A DNA stretch of 64,000 bases from Deltaproteobacteria bacterium HGW-Deltaproteobacteria-6. GTDB taxonomy: Bacteria > Desulfobacterota > Syntrophia > Syntrophales > Smithellaceae. A model generated the notes under the pieces. The model searched no databases, was not told where the DNA came from, and saw nothing but the letters and a program-made list of their open reading frames with translations. The stretch is taken from assembly GCA_002840435.1 (NCBI GenBank), contig PHAT01000002.1, positions 266,696-330,695 on the forward strand. The letters run 5' to 3'. Each line of letters begins with the position of its first letter. Positions within the stretch are counted from its first letter, which is position 1. The position numbers were made by a program, and so were the translations under genes. This document shows, piece after piece, positions 27,396 to 36,720 of this stretch.

Positions 27396-28979
27396 TCACT
27401 CTATGGAGATTTTGTTTCCTTCCCCGTAAACCAGCATCCGGTAAGTTTTTTCAATCCGGTCCCAGTTGTCTTCTCGATCCATGGACCAGTAGCGGCCGAT
27501 GACGGATACCACCTGACCCAGCTCAAGCGACAGACATTTTTCTTCCACCTGATGAATATAGTTGGCGCCGCTTTGGGCCTGTTCGCCGCGCCGCCCCAGC
27601 ATGCCGTGAATATACAGTCGCGGGACGCCCTGCTTCCTGGCCATCTCCATTAAGGCAAAGAGATGTTCAATGGAGCCATGTGAACTGAAAAAAGAGACAA
27701 TACCCATCAGATGGAGGGCCGTGCCGTTTTTTTTCGCCAGGTTCATTACGTTCATGAAGGCCTGGTTTTGATGAAAATCGCCGCAGGCGATGGACTGATC
27801 AATATTGAGGCGGTCGGAATAAATCCGGCGGCCCGCGCCCATATGCAGATGCCCGGCTTCGGAATTACCCACCGTTTTCGGAGGTAATCCAACGGCAACG
27901 CCCGATGCGGCCAGCAGCGCCGAAGTATGGTTCTTCCGTAAGGCGTCCATTACCGGTGTTGCGGCGCAGGCGATTAAGTTGCCTTTTGTGTTTTCACAAA
28001 AGCCCCAGCCGTCGAGAATAATCAGCAACAAACGCGGGACCGGTACGAATGATTTTTTGTCCTGTCTGAGCAGTGAAGCACCGGTCATTGAAGCGGGCGT
28101 GGGCAAACCCAGAATATCCAGAATGGTCGGAGCGATATCCGTCAGCTCTCCTTCCGGCTTCAGGGTCAGCGTTTTATCCGGGTGCAGCAGAATAAACGGT
28201 ACGGGGCTGTCCGTGTGTCCGGTATCCACGCCTCCGTCCGGATACAGCCATTTTTCCACCGTGCCGTGGTCGGCCGTGACGATGACCGCCACATTCTGTT
28301 TCCGCGCTTCATCAATCAGGAGGCCTGCATGCCGGTCCACTGCCTGGATGGCCCGGAGCACCGCCGATTCATTTTCAATGTGGCCGACAACATCCACATT
28401 CGGGAAATTCACGACCGTAAAATTGCAGCGAGGATCTTTAATTTTTCCAACAGCCGCACGTGTTATTTCTTCAATGGACATCTCCGGCGCTTCATCAAAC
28501 AGTTTGACATCCTTGCGCGTCGGGATGACGATTCTTTCTTCTCCCGGCAGCGGGTCGGATTTCTTGCCGTTGAAGAAAAAGCTGACGTGGACGGCTTTTT
28601 CCGCTTCCGTTATTTTAGTCTGGGTTAATCCATGTTCTGCAATAACGTCGCTCAGCGTATCGGAAAGAACGCCCTGGGGCGGAAAAGCAACTGCGACGTT
28701 TAATCCTTTCTGATACTCGATCATGGTCGCAAAGTTAACCGGGAGGTTTTGATCAACCGGGAATTCACGGAAAGTTTTTTCCGTAAAGCTGCGGGTCAAT
28801 TCAATTTCGCGTTCACCGCGGATATTGTAAAAAATGACTGAATCACCCGAATGGATTCTTCCCAGAGGGTCGTTTTGCCGGTTGACCAGGACCAATGGAA
28901 GGAGGGTTTCGTCTTCTTCGCCCCGGGTATAGGCGTTACGGACTGCAAGCGACATAGGAAACTTGTTTTCAGAGTGCAT
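27396..28979 (-). CDS. gpmI: Cofactor-independent phosphoglycerate mutase with circularly permuted order
   Basis: This 527-residue protein contains every block of cofactor-independent phosphoglycerate mutase, which interconverts 3- and 2-phosphoglycerate, but in swapped order. Residues 1-305 correspond to the usual C-terminal part (YNIRGER with Arg54 and Arg57; Lys128 in TEAEKAVHVSFFF; NVDVVGH 194-200; TADHG 235-239; GHTDSPVP 254-261). Residues 312-527 correspond to the usual N-terminal part (DGWG 323-326; phospho-Ser373 in VGNSEAGH; His434; RYWSMDRE 496-503). The break falls inside the transferase domain, and the normal termini are joined by a short linker. The usual DGRD motif reads GRRG here (462-465). 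It opens a four-gene operon. Confidence 0.88.
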   Translation of the reverse strand: MHSENKFPMSLAVRNAYTRGEEDETLLPLVLVNRQNDPLGRIHSGDSVIFYNIRGEREIELTRSFTEKTFREFPVDQNLPVNFATMIEYQKGLNVAVAFPPQGVLSDTLSDVIAEHGLTQTKITEAEKAVHVSFFFNGKKSDPLPGEERIVIPTRKDVKLFDEAPEMSIEEITRAAVGKIKDPRCNFTVVNFPNVDVVGHIENESAVLRAIQAVDRHAGLLIDEARKQNVAVIVTADHGTVEKWLYPDGGVDTGHTDSPVPFILLHPDKTLTLKPEGELTDIAPTILDILGLPTPASMTGASLLRQDKKSFVPVPRLLLIILDGWGFCENTKGNLIACAATPVMDALRKNHTSALLAASGVAVGLPPKTVGNSEAGHLHMGAGRRIYSDRLNIDQSIACGDFHQNQAFMNVMNLAKKNGTALHLMGIVSFFSSHGSIEHLFALMEMARKQGVPRLYIHGMLGRRGEQAQSGANYIHQVEEKCLSLELGQVVSVIGRYWSMDREDNWDRIEKTYRMLVYGEGNKISIE

Positions 28980-29154
28980 GAAGATACCAGTTTATCCATT
29001 TAGAAGTGTTATTTTGGGGTGAATATCTAGCGAAATAATTCCAACCTGTAAAGGAAAAAGATTGCCGCCCTGCGGAGGGAAAAGCCTTTTTAACTTGAAA
29101 ATTAAACGCTTAAATGATAGATGCCCCGAAAGTATTATCCGTAAGGAATGCGGC

Positions 29155-29547
29155 ATGCAAACCATCGTACCGGGAAAAGAGAATCAACACGAAAGTTTAT
29201 GTGAAGAACTATTGCGGGAAAGAGCTGCTGTTTTGAGCCGGGCCGGTTTTGCCGTAGAAGATGCACTGGAAATGTTAACGAAGGTTGAGCGGCAGATTGA
29301 GCAGAAGATCGAACAACTGCAACTGGTTCAAAATGCAGATTCCCATCTGCCGGACGCCAATGATCAACGGTCAATTTTTGAAGAAATTAATTCAATTATC
29401 GATCAATTCAATGCGGTGCGTCAGAAAGCCGAAATTCAATATTATTACCTGATTGTGACTCGTGAAGCACTGGGACTCAGAAGACATGAAACAGTTCAAC
29501 GATTATACCGGATTCCTCCGAAGAAGAAAAAAATGCAGGCTATTTAA
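29155..29547 (+). CDS. Conserved-looking helical protein of unknown function upstream of pcm
   Basis: The 130-residue product is predominantly charged and helical, with a likely coiled coil at about 30-60 ([19 protein letters not shown]). It ends in a basic tail ([12 protein letters not shown]). The open frame begins at 29062, but ATG 29155 has AAGGAA 8 nt upstream. Its TAA shares a base with the ATG of pcm, indicating tight translational coupling. I do not recognise the family. Confidence 0.65.
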   Translation: MQTIVPGKENQHESLCEELLRERAAVLSRAGFAVEDALEMLTKVERQIEQKIEQLQLVQNADSHLPDANDQRSIFEEINSIIDQFNAVRQKAEIQYYYLIVTREALGLRRHETVQRLYRIPPKKKKMQAI

Positions 29548-30200
29548 TGGATAGATACAAAAAACAGCGCACACGGATGGTGGAGACTCAGATTCGCGCG
29601 CGGCAAATAAGCGATGCCCGTGTTTTGAAAGTGATGGAAACCGTTCCACGTCATCTTTTTGTGGATGAAGGTTTAATCGATCAGGCCTACAGCGACAACC
29701 CGCTGCCTATTGGAGAAAAACAAACCATCTCGCAACCCTATATTGTTGCCTTAATGACACAGGCTCTGGAGTTAAAAGGGCGGGAGCGTGTTCTGGAAAT
29801 TGGTACCGGATCAGGTTACCAGACAGCAATTTTAGCAAAGCTGGCGGACCGGGTTTTTTCTATCGAACGTGTGGCCGCACTTGCCACCCGTGCGCGAAAG
29901 ATACTGGACCGGCTCGACTGCTATAATGTTGCCATTCGTGTGGGTGACGGCTCTTACGGCTGGAGAGAAGAAGCGCCTTTCGACGCAATTATTACAACGG
30001 CCGCCGCCCCGCAGGTTCCACAGTATCTGGTCGAACAACTCAGTCCCGGAGGCAGGCTGGTTGTTCCGGTCGGCAGCCGCGACGTCCAAACTCTTTATAA
30101 ATTCACCCGCTCAATAGAAAATCCGGCGGAACTGAAAAAAGAAGATCTGGGTGGCTGCCGGTTTGTCAGCCTGATCGGGGAGAGCGGATGGAAGGAATGA
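29547..30200 (+). CDS. pcm: Protein-L-isoaspartate O-methyltransferase
   Basis: The 217-residue protein-repair enzyme methylates L-isoaspartyl residues in damaged proteins. Signatures are RHLFV near 31, the substrate segment [19 protein letters not shown], motif [14 protein letters not shown] and the C-terminal PVG. It overlaps the upstream small gene by one base and the downstream nlpD-like gene by 13 bp, the classical pcm-nlpD neighbourhood. Confidence 0.95.
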   Translation: MDRYKKQRTRMVETQIRARQISDARVLKVMETVPRHLFVDEGLIDQAYSDNPLPIGEKQTISQPYIVALMTQALELKGRERVLEIGTGSGYQTAILAKLADRVFSIERVAALATRARKILDRLDCYNVAIRVGDGSYGWREEAPFDAIITTAAAPQVPQYLVEQLSPGGRLVVPVGSRDVQTLYKFTRSIENPAELKKEDLGGCRFVSLIGESGWKE

Positions 30201-31138
30201 TCCGGCGTGCCGGTGCCAGGCGCAGCGACTCCGGTATTCATCGTTCACATTTTCCGGCATGCGTTCTTCCGATGATCTTTGCTTTGTTTCTGCTGGTTTC
30301 CTGCGCTGGCCCGGACGTGCAAAAAAGTCCGGCAAAAGGTGTTTATCATATCGTCAAAAAAGGTGAGACGGCCTACCGTATTGCCCGCGCCTATTCAATC
30401 AGTTTGCAGGATTTAGCAGAAGCCAATAATATTACTGATATTTCAATTATCAAAGAAGGGTTTGTCATCTTCATTCCTGATGCCGATCAGGTGATTGAAG
30501 ATGTCATGGTTTCTCCTGGAAAGGCCGTCCTGGACGCCAAACGGGATGACGGATTAAATGATCGGAAGCCGCTTGATCAGGCTAAGCCTTCCGAACCGGC
30601 TGAAATGACGAAATTGCCGAAAAAATCATCGCCGGAGAAGCCGGTTTCGGCCGGAGTGTTGCCGCATCAGCCTCTGGGTCAGAAGAAAGGGCTGAAAGTT
30701 GAAGAAAAACAACCAGTAATTTCAAAAAAAGATGAAATTAAACCGGGTAAGGGGAAATTTATCTGGCCGGTTAAAGGAACGGTAAAAACCCGTTTTGGAA
30801 TTCAACCGAACAAAACATACCACAACAATAGCTGGATTAAAATTGTGTGTCCTGCGGGAACTCAGGTCAAAGCCGCCGCGGGCGGAACCGTTATTTATTC
30901 AACAAGCCTGAAATCAAGCTTGAAGTCTTTTGGCGAAACCATCATTATTCGCCATGACAATGATTTTGCGACGGTCTATACACATCTCAAAAAAAGATAC
31001 GTAAAACAGGATCAAAATGTTAAAAAAGGCCAAGTCATTGCCCTGGTCGGGGAAATTGACGAAGCAGGCGACGCTTATATCAATTTTGAAATCCGTTATA
31101 AAAGCAAACCCCGGGACCCGCTCTCCTACCTGCCCTAG
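30188..31138 (+). CDS. NlpD-like LysM/degenerate-M23 lipoprotein
   Basis: The 316-residue lipoprotein has a signal with lipobox LLVSC near residue 39, a LysM peptidoglycan-binding domain (about 52-98; [19 protein letters not shown]), a Lys/Pro-rich linker (about 115-195) and a C-terminal M23/LytM domain (about 196-316). Zinc ligands are incomplete: the usual HLH before FE is YIN and the HxGxD block reads HNNSWIK. Such degenerate LytM domains (NlpD, EnvC) activate cell-wall amidases instead of cutting peptidoglycan. The pcm overlap supports an NlpD-type assignment. Confidence 0.85.
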   Translation: MEGMIRRAGARRSDSGIHRSHFPACVLPMIFALFLLVSCAGPDVQKSPAKGVYHIVKKGETAYRIARAYSISLQDLAEANNITDISIIKEGFVIFIPDADQVIEDVMVSPGKAVLDAKRDDGLNDRKPLDQAKPSEPAEMTKLPKKSSPEKPVSAGVLPHQPLGQKKGLKVEEKQPVISKKDEIKPGKGKFIWPVKGTVKTRFGIQPNKTYHNNSWIKIVCPAGTQVKAAAGGTVIYSTSLKSSLKSFGETIIIRHDNDFATVYTHLKKRYVKQDQNVKKGQVIALVGEIDEAGDAYINFEIRYKSKPRDPLSYLP

Positions 31139-31200
31139 ATACCCATTTTGTTGGCGTATATATAGCATTCATGAAGTATTTCAGTAAATTGTATTAATCA

Positions 31201-31229
31201 TTGACTATATAGAGGAAAAGTGGTAATCT
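31201..31229 (+). promoter_or_regulatory. Sigma-70 promoter of carD
   Basis: TTGACT (31201-31206) and TAATCT (31224-31229) with exactly 17 bases between, 34 bases upstream of the carD ATG. Confidence 0.7.
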
Positions 31230-31263
31230 GCTACGTTATTATAGAAAGGCAGGGGTATAGCAA

Positions 31264-31749
31264 ATGTTTAAAGTAGGGGATTTGGCCGTATATCCGGCTC
31301 AAGGGGTCGGTGTCATTGAAGCTATTGAAAATAGAGAGGTAATGGGGAAGAAGCAGCCTTTTTATGTGATGAAAATTATGGGGAACGGAATGAAGATCAT
31401 GATTCCGACCAATTCAGCCAAGGCTGTAGGGCTTCGCGAGGTTATTCTGGAAAAGGAAATTCCCAAGGTTTATGAAATTCTGCGCAATAAAGATGTGACC
31501 ATCGACAAGCAAACCTGGAATAAGCGCTATCGGGAGTATCTGGAGAAGATTAAAACCGGATCTGTTTTTGAAATTGCCAGTGTTTTGAGAGATTTATTTA
31601 TCTTGAAAAGCGATAAGAACCTCTCCTTCGGAGAGCGGAAAATGATGGATACTGCAAAAAATCTGCTGGTTAAAGAAATATCTGTCGCCACGAACGCGCA
31701 GGAAGCCAACGTTGAGCGTGATCTGCAGATGATTTTTACGGTTCAATAG
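31264..31749 (+). CDS. carD: CarD-family transcriptional regulator
   Basis: The 161-residue protein has an N-terminal Tudor-like RNA-polymerase-interacting domain (FKVGDLAVYPAQGVGVIEAIE, residues 2-60) and a helical DNA-binding C-terminal domain (about 70-155; KRYREYLEKIKTG, LSFGERKMMDTAKNLL). CarD proteins stabilise open promoter complexes, often at rRNA promoters. It is followed by PIN/TRAM, ispDF and gltX, a neighbourhood seen in many bacteria. Confidence 0.93.
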   Translation: MFKVGDLAVYPAQGVGVIEAIENREVMGKKQPFYVMKIMGNGMKIMIPTNSAKAVGLREVILEKEIPKVYEILRNKDVTIDKQTWNKRYREYLEKIKTGSVFEIASVLRDLFILKSDKNLSFGERKMMDTAKNLLVKEISVATNAQEANVERDLQMIFTVQ

Positions 31750-31928
31750 CGATTTATAATTTATTCATTGATTTCGCGCTCTTTGAAAACTGAAAAGGAC
31801 GGATCAGCTCTCCTTGATCGGGGGAAAAGTATGACCTCCCTGTTTAATCTGTGATTTATCATCATGATTATTTATTAATATTATATATTTAATATCAACT
31901 TTATTTTTATGGAAAGGGGGTGAGGTAG

Positions 31929-32945
31929 TTGATCGTAAGAGCATTATTAGTTTTAGCCTGTTCGGTTAGCGGCTATTTTATCGCCTATCACATGATGGCA
32001 ACGACGAGTTCATATGCTGTTTTTCAGGCAATTATCGGCTTTATAATAGGTTTAGTCGTTGCGCTGCTGGTCATCAAAGTTGAACAGGACATCCGCAAGC
32101 TTTCCCTGAGAGTCATCGCGGGCGGTGTTGTCGGCATGGTTGTCGGATTGCTGATTGCGCTGATTCTCGGCTTTGGCCTGAACATGGTAATCAAAATTAC
32201 TCAAAATCAGCAGGTTGTTCCCTGGATATATCTGCTGCTGACGGGTATTCTGGGCTATCTGGGGCTTGTTCTGGGATCCAAAAAGGTTGAGGAAATCAAT
32301 TTTCGCGCTGCCGAGGGCAAAAATGCCGCGGATCATCGCCTGCTGGATACCAGTGTGATTATTGATGGCAGAATCGCGGACATTTGCGATACGGGTTTCA
32401 TGGATGGAGAATTGATTGTTCCGCGTTTTGTACTCAATGAACTTCAATTCATTGCGGATTCTTCTGATTCGATGAAGCGTTCCCGGGGCAGGCGGGGTTT
32501 GGACGTCCTCAACCGCATGCAGAAAAGTTCCACTATCAACATTGAAATCATCGAACAGGATTTTCCGAAAATAAAAGGCGTGGACGGCAAACTGGTGGCT
32601 TTGGCCCAGAAATTAAACGCCAAGCTCATGACCAACGATTATAACCTGAACAAAGTTGCAGAATTGCAGGGCGTGCGGGTACTGAATGTCAACGAACTGG
32701 CCAATGCGATGAAGCCGGTCGTATTGCCCGGAGAGCAGATGCTGGTCAAAATCATCCGGGAAGGTAAGGAGCAGGGGCAGGGTGTCGGTTACCTGGATGA
32801 CGGAACCATGATTATCGTGGATAGCGCGCAGAAAATGATTAACATGAATGTTGACGTTGTCGTAACAAGCGTGCTGCAAACGACAGCCGGCCGGATGATT
32901 TTCACGGAGTTGAAAGAAGCCGCCGAAAAGAAAAGTAACAGTTAA
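31929..32945 (+). CDS. PIN/TRAM-domain membrane protein (YacL family)
   Basis: The 338-residue protein has about four N-terminal membrane helices (1-125), a PIN nuclease domain with conserved acidic residues ([15 protein letters not shown], about 140; [23 protein letters not shown]) and a C-terminal TRAM RNA-binding domain (about 270-330; [16 protein letters not shown]). The start is a TTG preceded by a long purine tract GGAAAGGGGGTGAGG. A ribonuclease role at the membrane is inferred from PIN and TRAM. A strong terminator follows 51 bp after the stop. Confidence 0.9.
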   Translation: MIVRALLVLACSVSGYFIAYHMMATTSSYAVFQAIIGFIIGLVVALLVIKVEQDIRKLSLRVIAGGVVGMVVGLLIALILGFGLNMVIKITQNQQVVPWIYLLLTGILGYLGLVLGSKKVEEINFRAAEGKNAADHRLLDTSVIIDGRIADICDTGFMDGELIVPRFVLNELQFIADSSDSMKRSRGRRGLDVLNRMQKSSTINIEIIEQDFPKIKGVDGKLVALAQKLNAKLMTNDYNLNKVAELQGVRVLNVNELANAMKPVVLPGEQMLVKIIREGKEQGQGVGYLDDGTMIIVDSAQKMINMNVDVVVTSVLQTTAGRMIFTELKEAAEKKSNS

Positions 32946-32995
32946 TATCATGGATTCATGTTATCTTTTTTTGCCGGAAAGAAATATCTTTGGCG

Positions 32996-33034
32996 AACGG
33001 GCCCGGGAAAATAATTTTCCGGACCCGTTTTTTT
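32996..33034 (+). terminator. Intrinsic terminator or attenuator immediately before ispDF
   Basis: A stem of ACGGGCCCGGGAAAAT and ATTTTCCGGACCCGT (one mismatch, one bulge) is followed by seven Ts at 33028-33034. It lies 51 bp after the PIN/TRAM stop and 13 bp before the ispDF ATG. Confidence 0.8.
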
Positions 33035-33047
33035 GTGAAGATGAATT

Positions 33048-34235
33048 ATGAAAACAGCAGCCATTATTCCCGCGGGCGGTTCAGGCAGAAGATTGGGCGG
33101 CGGTATCGCCAAACAATATCTTCTTCTGGATTCGCTGCCTGTTCTGGTTCATACGATCCGTGTGTTTCAGAAATCGGATGTTATTTCAGAAATCGTTCTG
33201 GTTGTGCCGCAGGATGATATAGCGTATGTCCGGAAGCAGATTGTCGAAAAATATGATTTGACAAAAGTAGCGGCTGTTGTTGCCGGGGGCAACGAACGGC
33301 AGGATTCGGTTCGCAATGGTCTTCGGGCGATTGCCGTGCAGTGCGATGTTGTGATGGTCCATGATGGTGTGCGTCCTTTCGTTACTGAAGCAATGATTGC
33401 TCAGGTTGCCGCCGCGGCGTTTGACGGCGGCGCTGCTTCGATGGGCGTTAAAGCCAAAGACACCATCAAGGAAACAACCGATGAAAATATGGTGACGGGA
33501 ACGCTTCCCCGCCGCAACTTGTGGCAGACGCAGACCCCCCAGGCTTTTCAATATGGCCTTTTATGCAGGGCTTTTGAAGCGGCCGCCCGGGATAAATTTT
33601 ATGGAACGGATGACGCGTCCCTGGTCGAGCGGACCGGCGCAAAGGTCCGGATGATTGCCGGTTCTTATGGAAATATTAAAATAACGACGCCGGAAGATTT
33701 GCTGGTGGCGGAAGCCTTGATGATGGAAAAAATGAAGGAACAGATTATTATGCGGAGCGGCTTGGGCTACGACAGCCATCGGTTTGCGCCGGATCGGAAA
33801 CTGATTCTGGGCGGCGTTGAAATTCCCTTTGACCGGGGGCTTGCGGGCCATTCCGACGCTGATGCGCTTTTACATGCCGTTTGCGACGCCCTTTTAGGCA
33901 TGGCCGGGGCGGGAGACATCGGCAGACATTTTCCGGACAGTGATCCTGCTTACAAAAATATCTCCAGCCTGATTCTTTTAGAGCGGGTCAAACAAATCAT
34001 TGAGGCGAAAGGGATGAGCATCAATAACATTGACGTCACGGTCATGACGGAGAAGCCCAGACTGGCGCCTTATGCGGAAGCGATAGCAGCCAGTATCGCG
34101 GGGACTTTGAATATTCCGGAAGCAGTTGTCAACATTAAAGCTAAAACCAACGAGAGTATGGGTTTTGTAGGCCGCGAAGAAGGCATTGCCGTGCTGGCCA
34201 TAGCCAATGGTATGGAAAGGATCGTCAATGCTTGA
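33048..34235 (+). CDS. ispDF: Bifunctional IspD/IspF isoprenoid enzyme
   Basis: This 395-residue fusion carries two non-consecutive steps of the MEP pathway. Residues 1-228 are the MEP cytidylyltransferase (AAIIPAGGSGRRLGG; DGVRPFV; DDASLVER). Residues 229-395 are ME-cPP synthase (GYDSHRF with metal ligands; GHSDADALLHA; DIGRHFPD; KTNESMGF). IspDF fusions are common in alpha-, epsilon- and some deltaproteobacteria. The ribosome site is weak (GTGAAG), and a terminator ends 13 bp upstream. The 3-prime end overlaps gltX by 8 bp. Confidence 0.95.
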   Translation: MKTAAIIPAGGSGRRLGGGIAKQYLLLDSLPVLVHTIRVFQKSDVISEIVLVVPQDDIAYVRKQIVEKYDLTKVAAVVAGGNERQDSVRNGLRAIAVQCDVVMVHDGVRPFVTEAMIAQVAAAAFDGGAASMGVKAKDTIKETTDENMVTGTLPRRNLWQTQTPQAFQYGLLCRAFEAAARDKFYGTDDASLVERTGAKVRMIAGSYGNIKITTPEDLLVAEALMMEKMKEQIIMRSGLGYDSHRFAPDRKLILGGVEIPFDRGLAGHSDADALLHAVCDALLGMAGAGDIGRHFPDSDPAYKNISSLILLERVKQIIEAKGMSINNIDVTVMTEKPRLAPYAEAIAASIAGTLNIPEAVVNIKAKTNESMGFVGREEGIAVLAIANGMERIVNA

Positions 34236-35679
34236 AAAACCGAGAGTACGATTCGCGCCGTCGCCTACCGGAGAGCTGCATGTCGGCAATGCGCGGACGG
34301 CGTTATTTAACTGGATGTTTGCCCGTCATTTCGAAGGCAGCCTTGTCTTGCGCATCGAAGATACGGATGAATCCCGAAGCGCTCTTTCCTATCAGGTTAA
34401 CCTGCTTGATGATTTAAAATGGCTGGGGCTTACCTGGGATGAGGGGCCGGAAAAAGACGGCGCGTACGGTCCTTACAAGCAGAGCGAGCGGCTGCATCTC
34501 TATGCCGATCATCTGAAAAAGCTGATTGACGCGGAGCTGGTGTATCCCTGTTACTGCACGGAAGAAGAACTCGAAGAGGAACGTCAGGCGCTTATTTTGA
34601 GCAAGCGCATGCCCCGCTACATGGGCAAATGCCGCAACCTGACTTGTGGCGAGCGCGAAGCGCTTATGGCTTCCGGCCGAAAACCGTCTTATCGATTTAA
34701 AGTACCGCAGACCACCATTGAATTTGATGATCTGATCCGGGGGCCGATCAAGTTTGAGAGCGAATCCATCGGGGATTTTATCATTGTTCGTTCCAACGGC
34801 ATGCCCGCCTATAACTTTGCGGTGGTGATCGACGATCATCTGATGGCGATTACGCATGTCATCCGGGGCGAAGATCATCTGTCCAACACGGCTCTGCAGA
34901 TTATGCTGTATCGGGCGTTCGGGTTTGAACCGCCGGTCTTCGTTCATCATTGTCTGATTCTGGGCAAAGACCACGCCAAGCTCAGCAAGCGTCACGGTTC
35001 CGTATCCGTGGGCGAATTCCGCAGGCAGGGATTTCTGCCCGAAGCTCTTATCAATTATTTAGGGCTTCTGGGAAGCTCTTTTGGCGACGGACGGGAAGTT
35101 CTCTCGCAGTCCGAAATGGTTGCGGCTTTTTCTCTGGAACGTGCGTCCAAAAGCGGTGCAGTCTTTGATGAAGAAAAGCTCCGCTGGCTCAATGCTATTT
35201 ATATCCGGAGCTTGACCATCGATGATTTAATAAAGAGGCTTGAGCCGTTTTTGCATGAGGCAGGTTATCAGACGGATGCGCTGGATCCCCGGTGGCTGAA
35301 AAGTGTGATCGAGACCGTTAAAGATGAATTGACGACGCTTGCCGACATTGGCGGCCACATTGATTTGTTTTTTGATGATCGGTATGAAATATCGTCTGAT
35401 GCAAAGCAGATGCTTGCATCCGAAAACGCCCGGAAAGTGATCGGGTATTTTAGAGAATATCTGGAACAGGCTGCCGGTTTGCCGCAGGATATTTACATCG
35501 CGGCGATCAAACACGCCAAAGAAAAATCCGGTGTCAAAGGCCGGGATTTATTTATGCCCGTGCGGGCGGCGCTGACCGGTAAAACCAAAGGCCCCGAACT
35601 GGATAAAGTATTCGCGATTCTGGGTAAAGATGACGCTCAGAAACGTCTGCAGCGGATAGATTCATTAATTCAACAATGA
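34228..35679 (+). CDS. gltX: Glutamyl-tRNA synthetase
   Basis: The 483-residue class I synthetase has the HIGH-type motif in PSPTGELHVGNARTA and the KLSKRHG loop (HAKLSKRHGS). A CYC-x(20)-C zinc-type segment sits near 110-135. It charges tRNA-Glu. The frame is open slightly upstream, but ATG 34228 (MLEKPRVRFAP) has GGAAAGGA just before it and overlaps the ispDF end, suggesting coupling. Whether it is discriminating or also charges tRNA-Gln cannot be seen. Confidence 0.96.
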   Translation: MLEKPRVRFAPSPTGELHVGNARTALFNWMFARHFEGSLVLRIEDTDESRSALSYQVNLLDDLKWLGLTWDEGPEKDGAYGPYKQSERLHLYADHLKKLIDAELVYPCYCTEEELEEERQALILSKRMPRYMGKCRNLTCGEREALMASGRKPSYRFKVPQTTIEFDDLIRGPIKFESESIGDFIIVRSNGMPAYNFAVVIDDHLMAITHVIRGEDHLSNTALQIMLYRAFGFEPPVFVHHCLILGKDHAKLSKRHGSVSVGEFRRQGFLPEALINYLGLLGSSFGDGREVLSQSEMVAAFSLERASKSGAVFDEEKLRWLNAIYIRSLTIDDLIKRLEPFLHEAGYQTDALDPRWLKSVIETVKDELTTLADIGGHIDLFFDDRYEISSDAKQMLASENARKVIGYFREYLEQAAGLPQDIYIAAIKHAKEKSGVKGRDLFMPVRAALTGKTKGPELDKVFAILGKDDAQKRLQRIDSLIQQ

Positions 35680-35721
35680 TGAAGGGATAAAACGCCTATT
35701 AGCCTGCTTGTCGTCGACAAA

Positions 35722-36672
35722 TTGTTTTCGGGTAGGAAGATATCCCGGCACAAGGCGGCAGCCTTCTGCTTCTGTCTGGCTTTTTGCTTTTTATTCGGCT
35801 TAGTAATACCCCATCCGGCTTGGGCCGCTGATCAACCATCAAAAGAATTGCAGCGATTTCTGGAGACTCTGGATCAACAGAACACGCGCTATGGTTGGAA
35901 GGACATCAAGTGCGGCGGCATTCCGTGGGAATATCACAGGACAACCCGGAACCATCATCCCCTGATTTTCGCGCACTTTGGCAAACCGTCGGGCAATTGC
36001 ATTTTGTTTTTAGGCGGTGTCCACGGCGATGAATTGCCGACGGTTTATCTGATGTTCAAGCTGGCGCATTACATTAAGGATCATCCCGATGTGGTTAAAG
36101 ATAAATGCATCGTGATCGCGCCGCTGGTGAATCCTGACGGATATTTGTCGTCATTGCCGACTCGTGTTAACGCCGGCGGCGTGGACCTTAACAGAAATTT
36201 CCCCACCAGGCGCTGGCATCCCGAAGCGCATCGCCAATGGCAGATCAAGGGCAAAAAAAACAAGCGCTACTACCCCGGTCCGAAAGCAGGCTCCGAGCAG
36301 GAAACGCTGTTCCAGATCGCGCTTATTAAAAGATTCAAACCGCAGAAAATTTTAAGCGCCCATTCGCCGCTGAATTTTTTTGATTATGACGGCCCGTCAT
36401 CCGACCTGAATTCTTTTGAACAATGGATGGAAAAAATATCCAGAGAAGCCAATCATCCGCTGAAAAAATTCGGCTACTTTCCGGGTTCCCTGGGAAATTA
36501 TTCGGGACATGAACGCAATATCTTCACGCTCACGCTGGAACTGCCTACATCCGATCCCAGGCAGGGGGGCGAGTATTTTCGCAAATTCCAACCCGCATTT
36601 CTGAAGTTCATTAATCTGCCGGTTACCGGCACTCCGCCTTATACAAGGCTGTTGAAAAGTAATAAAAGCTGA
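35722..36672 (+). CDS. Secreted M14-family zinc carboxypeptidase / murein peptide amidase-like
   Basis: The protein is about 316 residues with a hydrophobic signal sequence (residues about 10-35, ending AWAADQ). It has M14 zinc-site features: GVHGDELPT (His and Glu ligands), NPDGY, GVDLNRNFPT, a His in SAHSPLNFFDYDG and a possible catalytic Glu in TLELPT. MpaA-like enzymes trim the peptide stems of peptidoglycan. The start is unclear: the TTG used has no good ribosome site, and AAGGGATAAAA lies further upstream. Confidence 0.82.
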   Translation: MFSGRKISRHKAAAFCFCLAFCFLFGLVIPHPAWAADQPSKELQRFLETLDQQNTRYGWKDIKCGGIPWEYHRTTRNHHPLIFAHFGKPSGNCILFLGGVHGDELPTVYLMFKLAHYIKDHPDVVKDKCIVIAPLVNPDGYLSSLPTRVNAGGVDLNRNFPTRRWHPEAHRQWQIKGKKNKRYYPGPKAGSEQETLFQIALIKRFKPQKILSAHSPLNFFDYDGPSSDLNSFEQWMEKISREANHPLKKFGYFPGSLGNYSGHERNIFTLTLELPTSDPRQGGEYFRKFQPAFLKFINLPVTGTPPYTRLLKSNKS

Positions 36673-36720
36673 ACATAGTGCTTATGGCAGCTCTGCTCAT
36701 GCTGCGCAGGAGAAGCCGGA

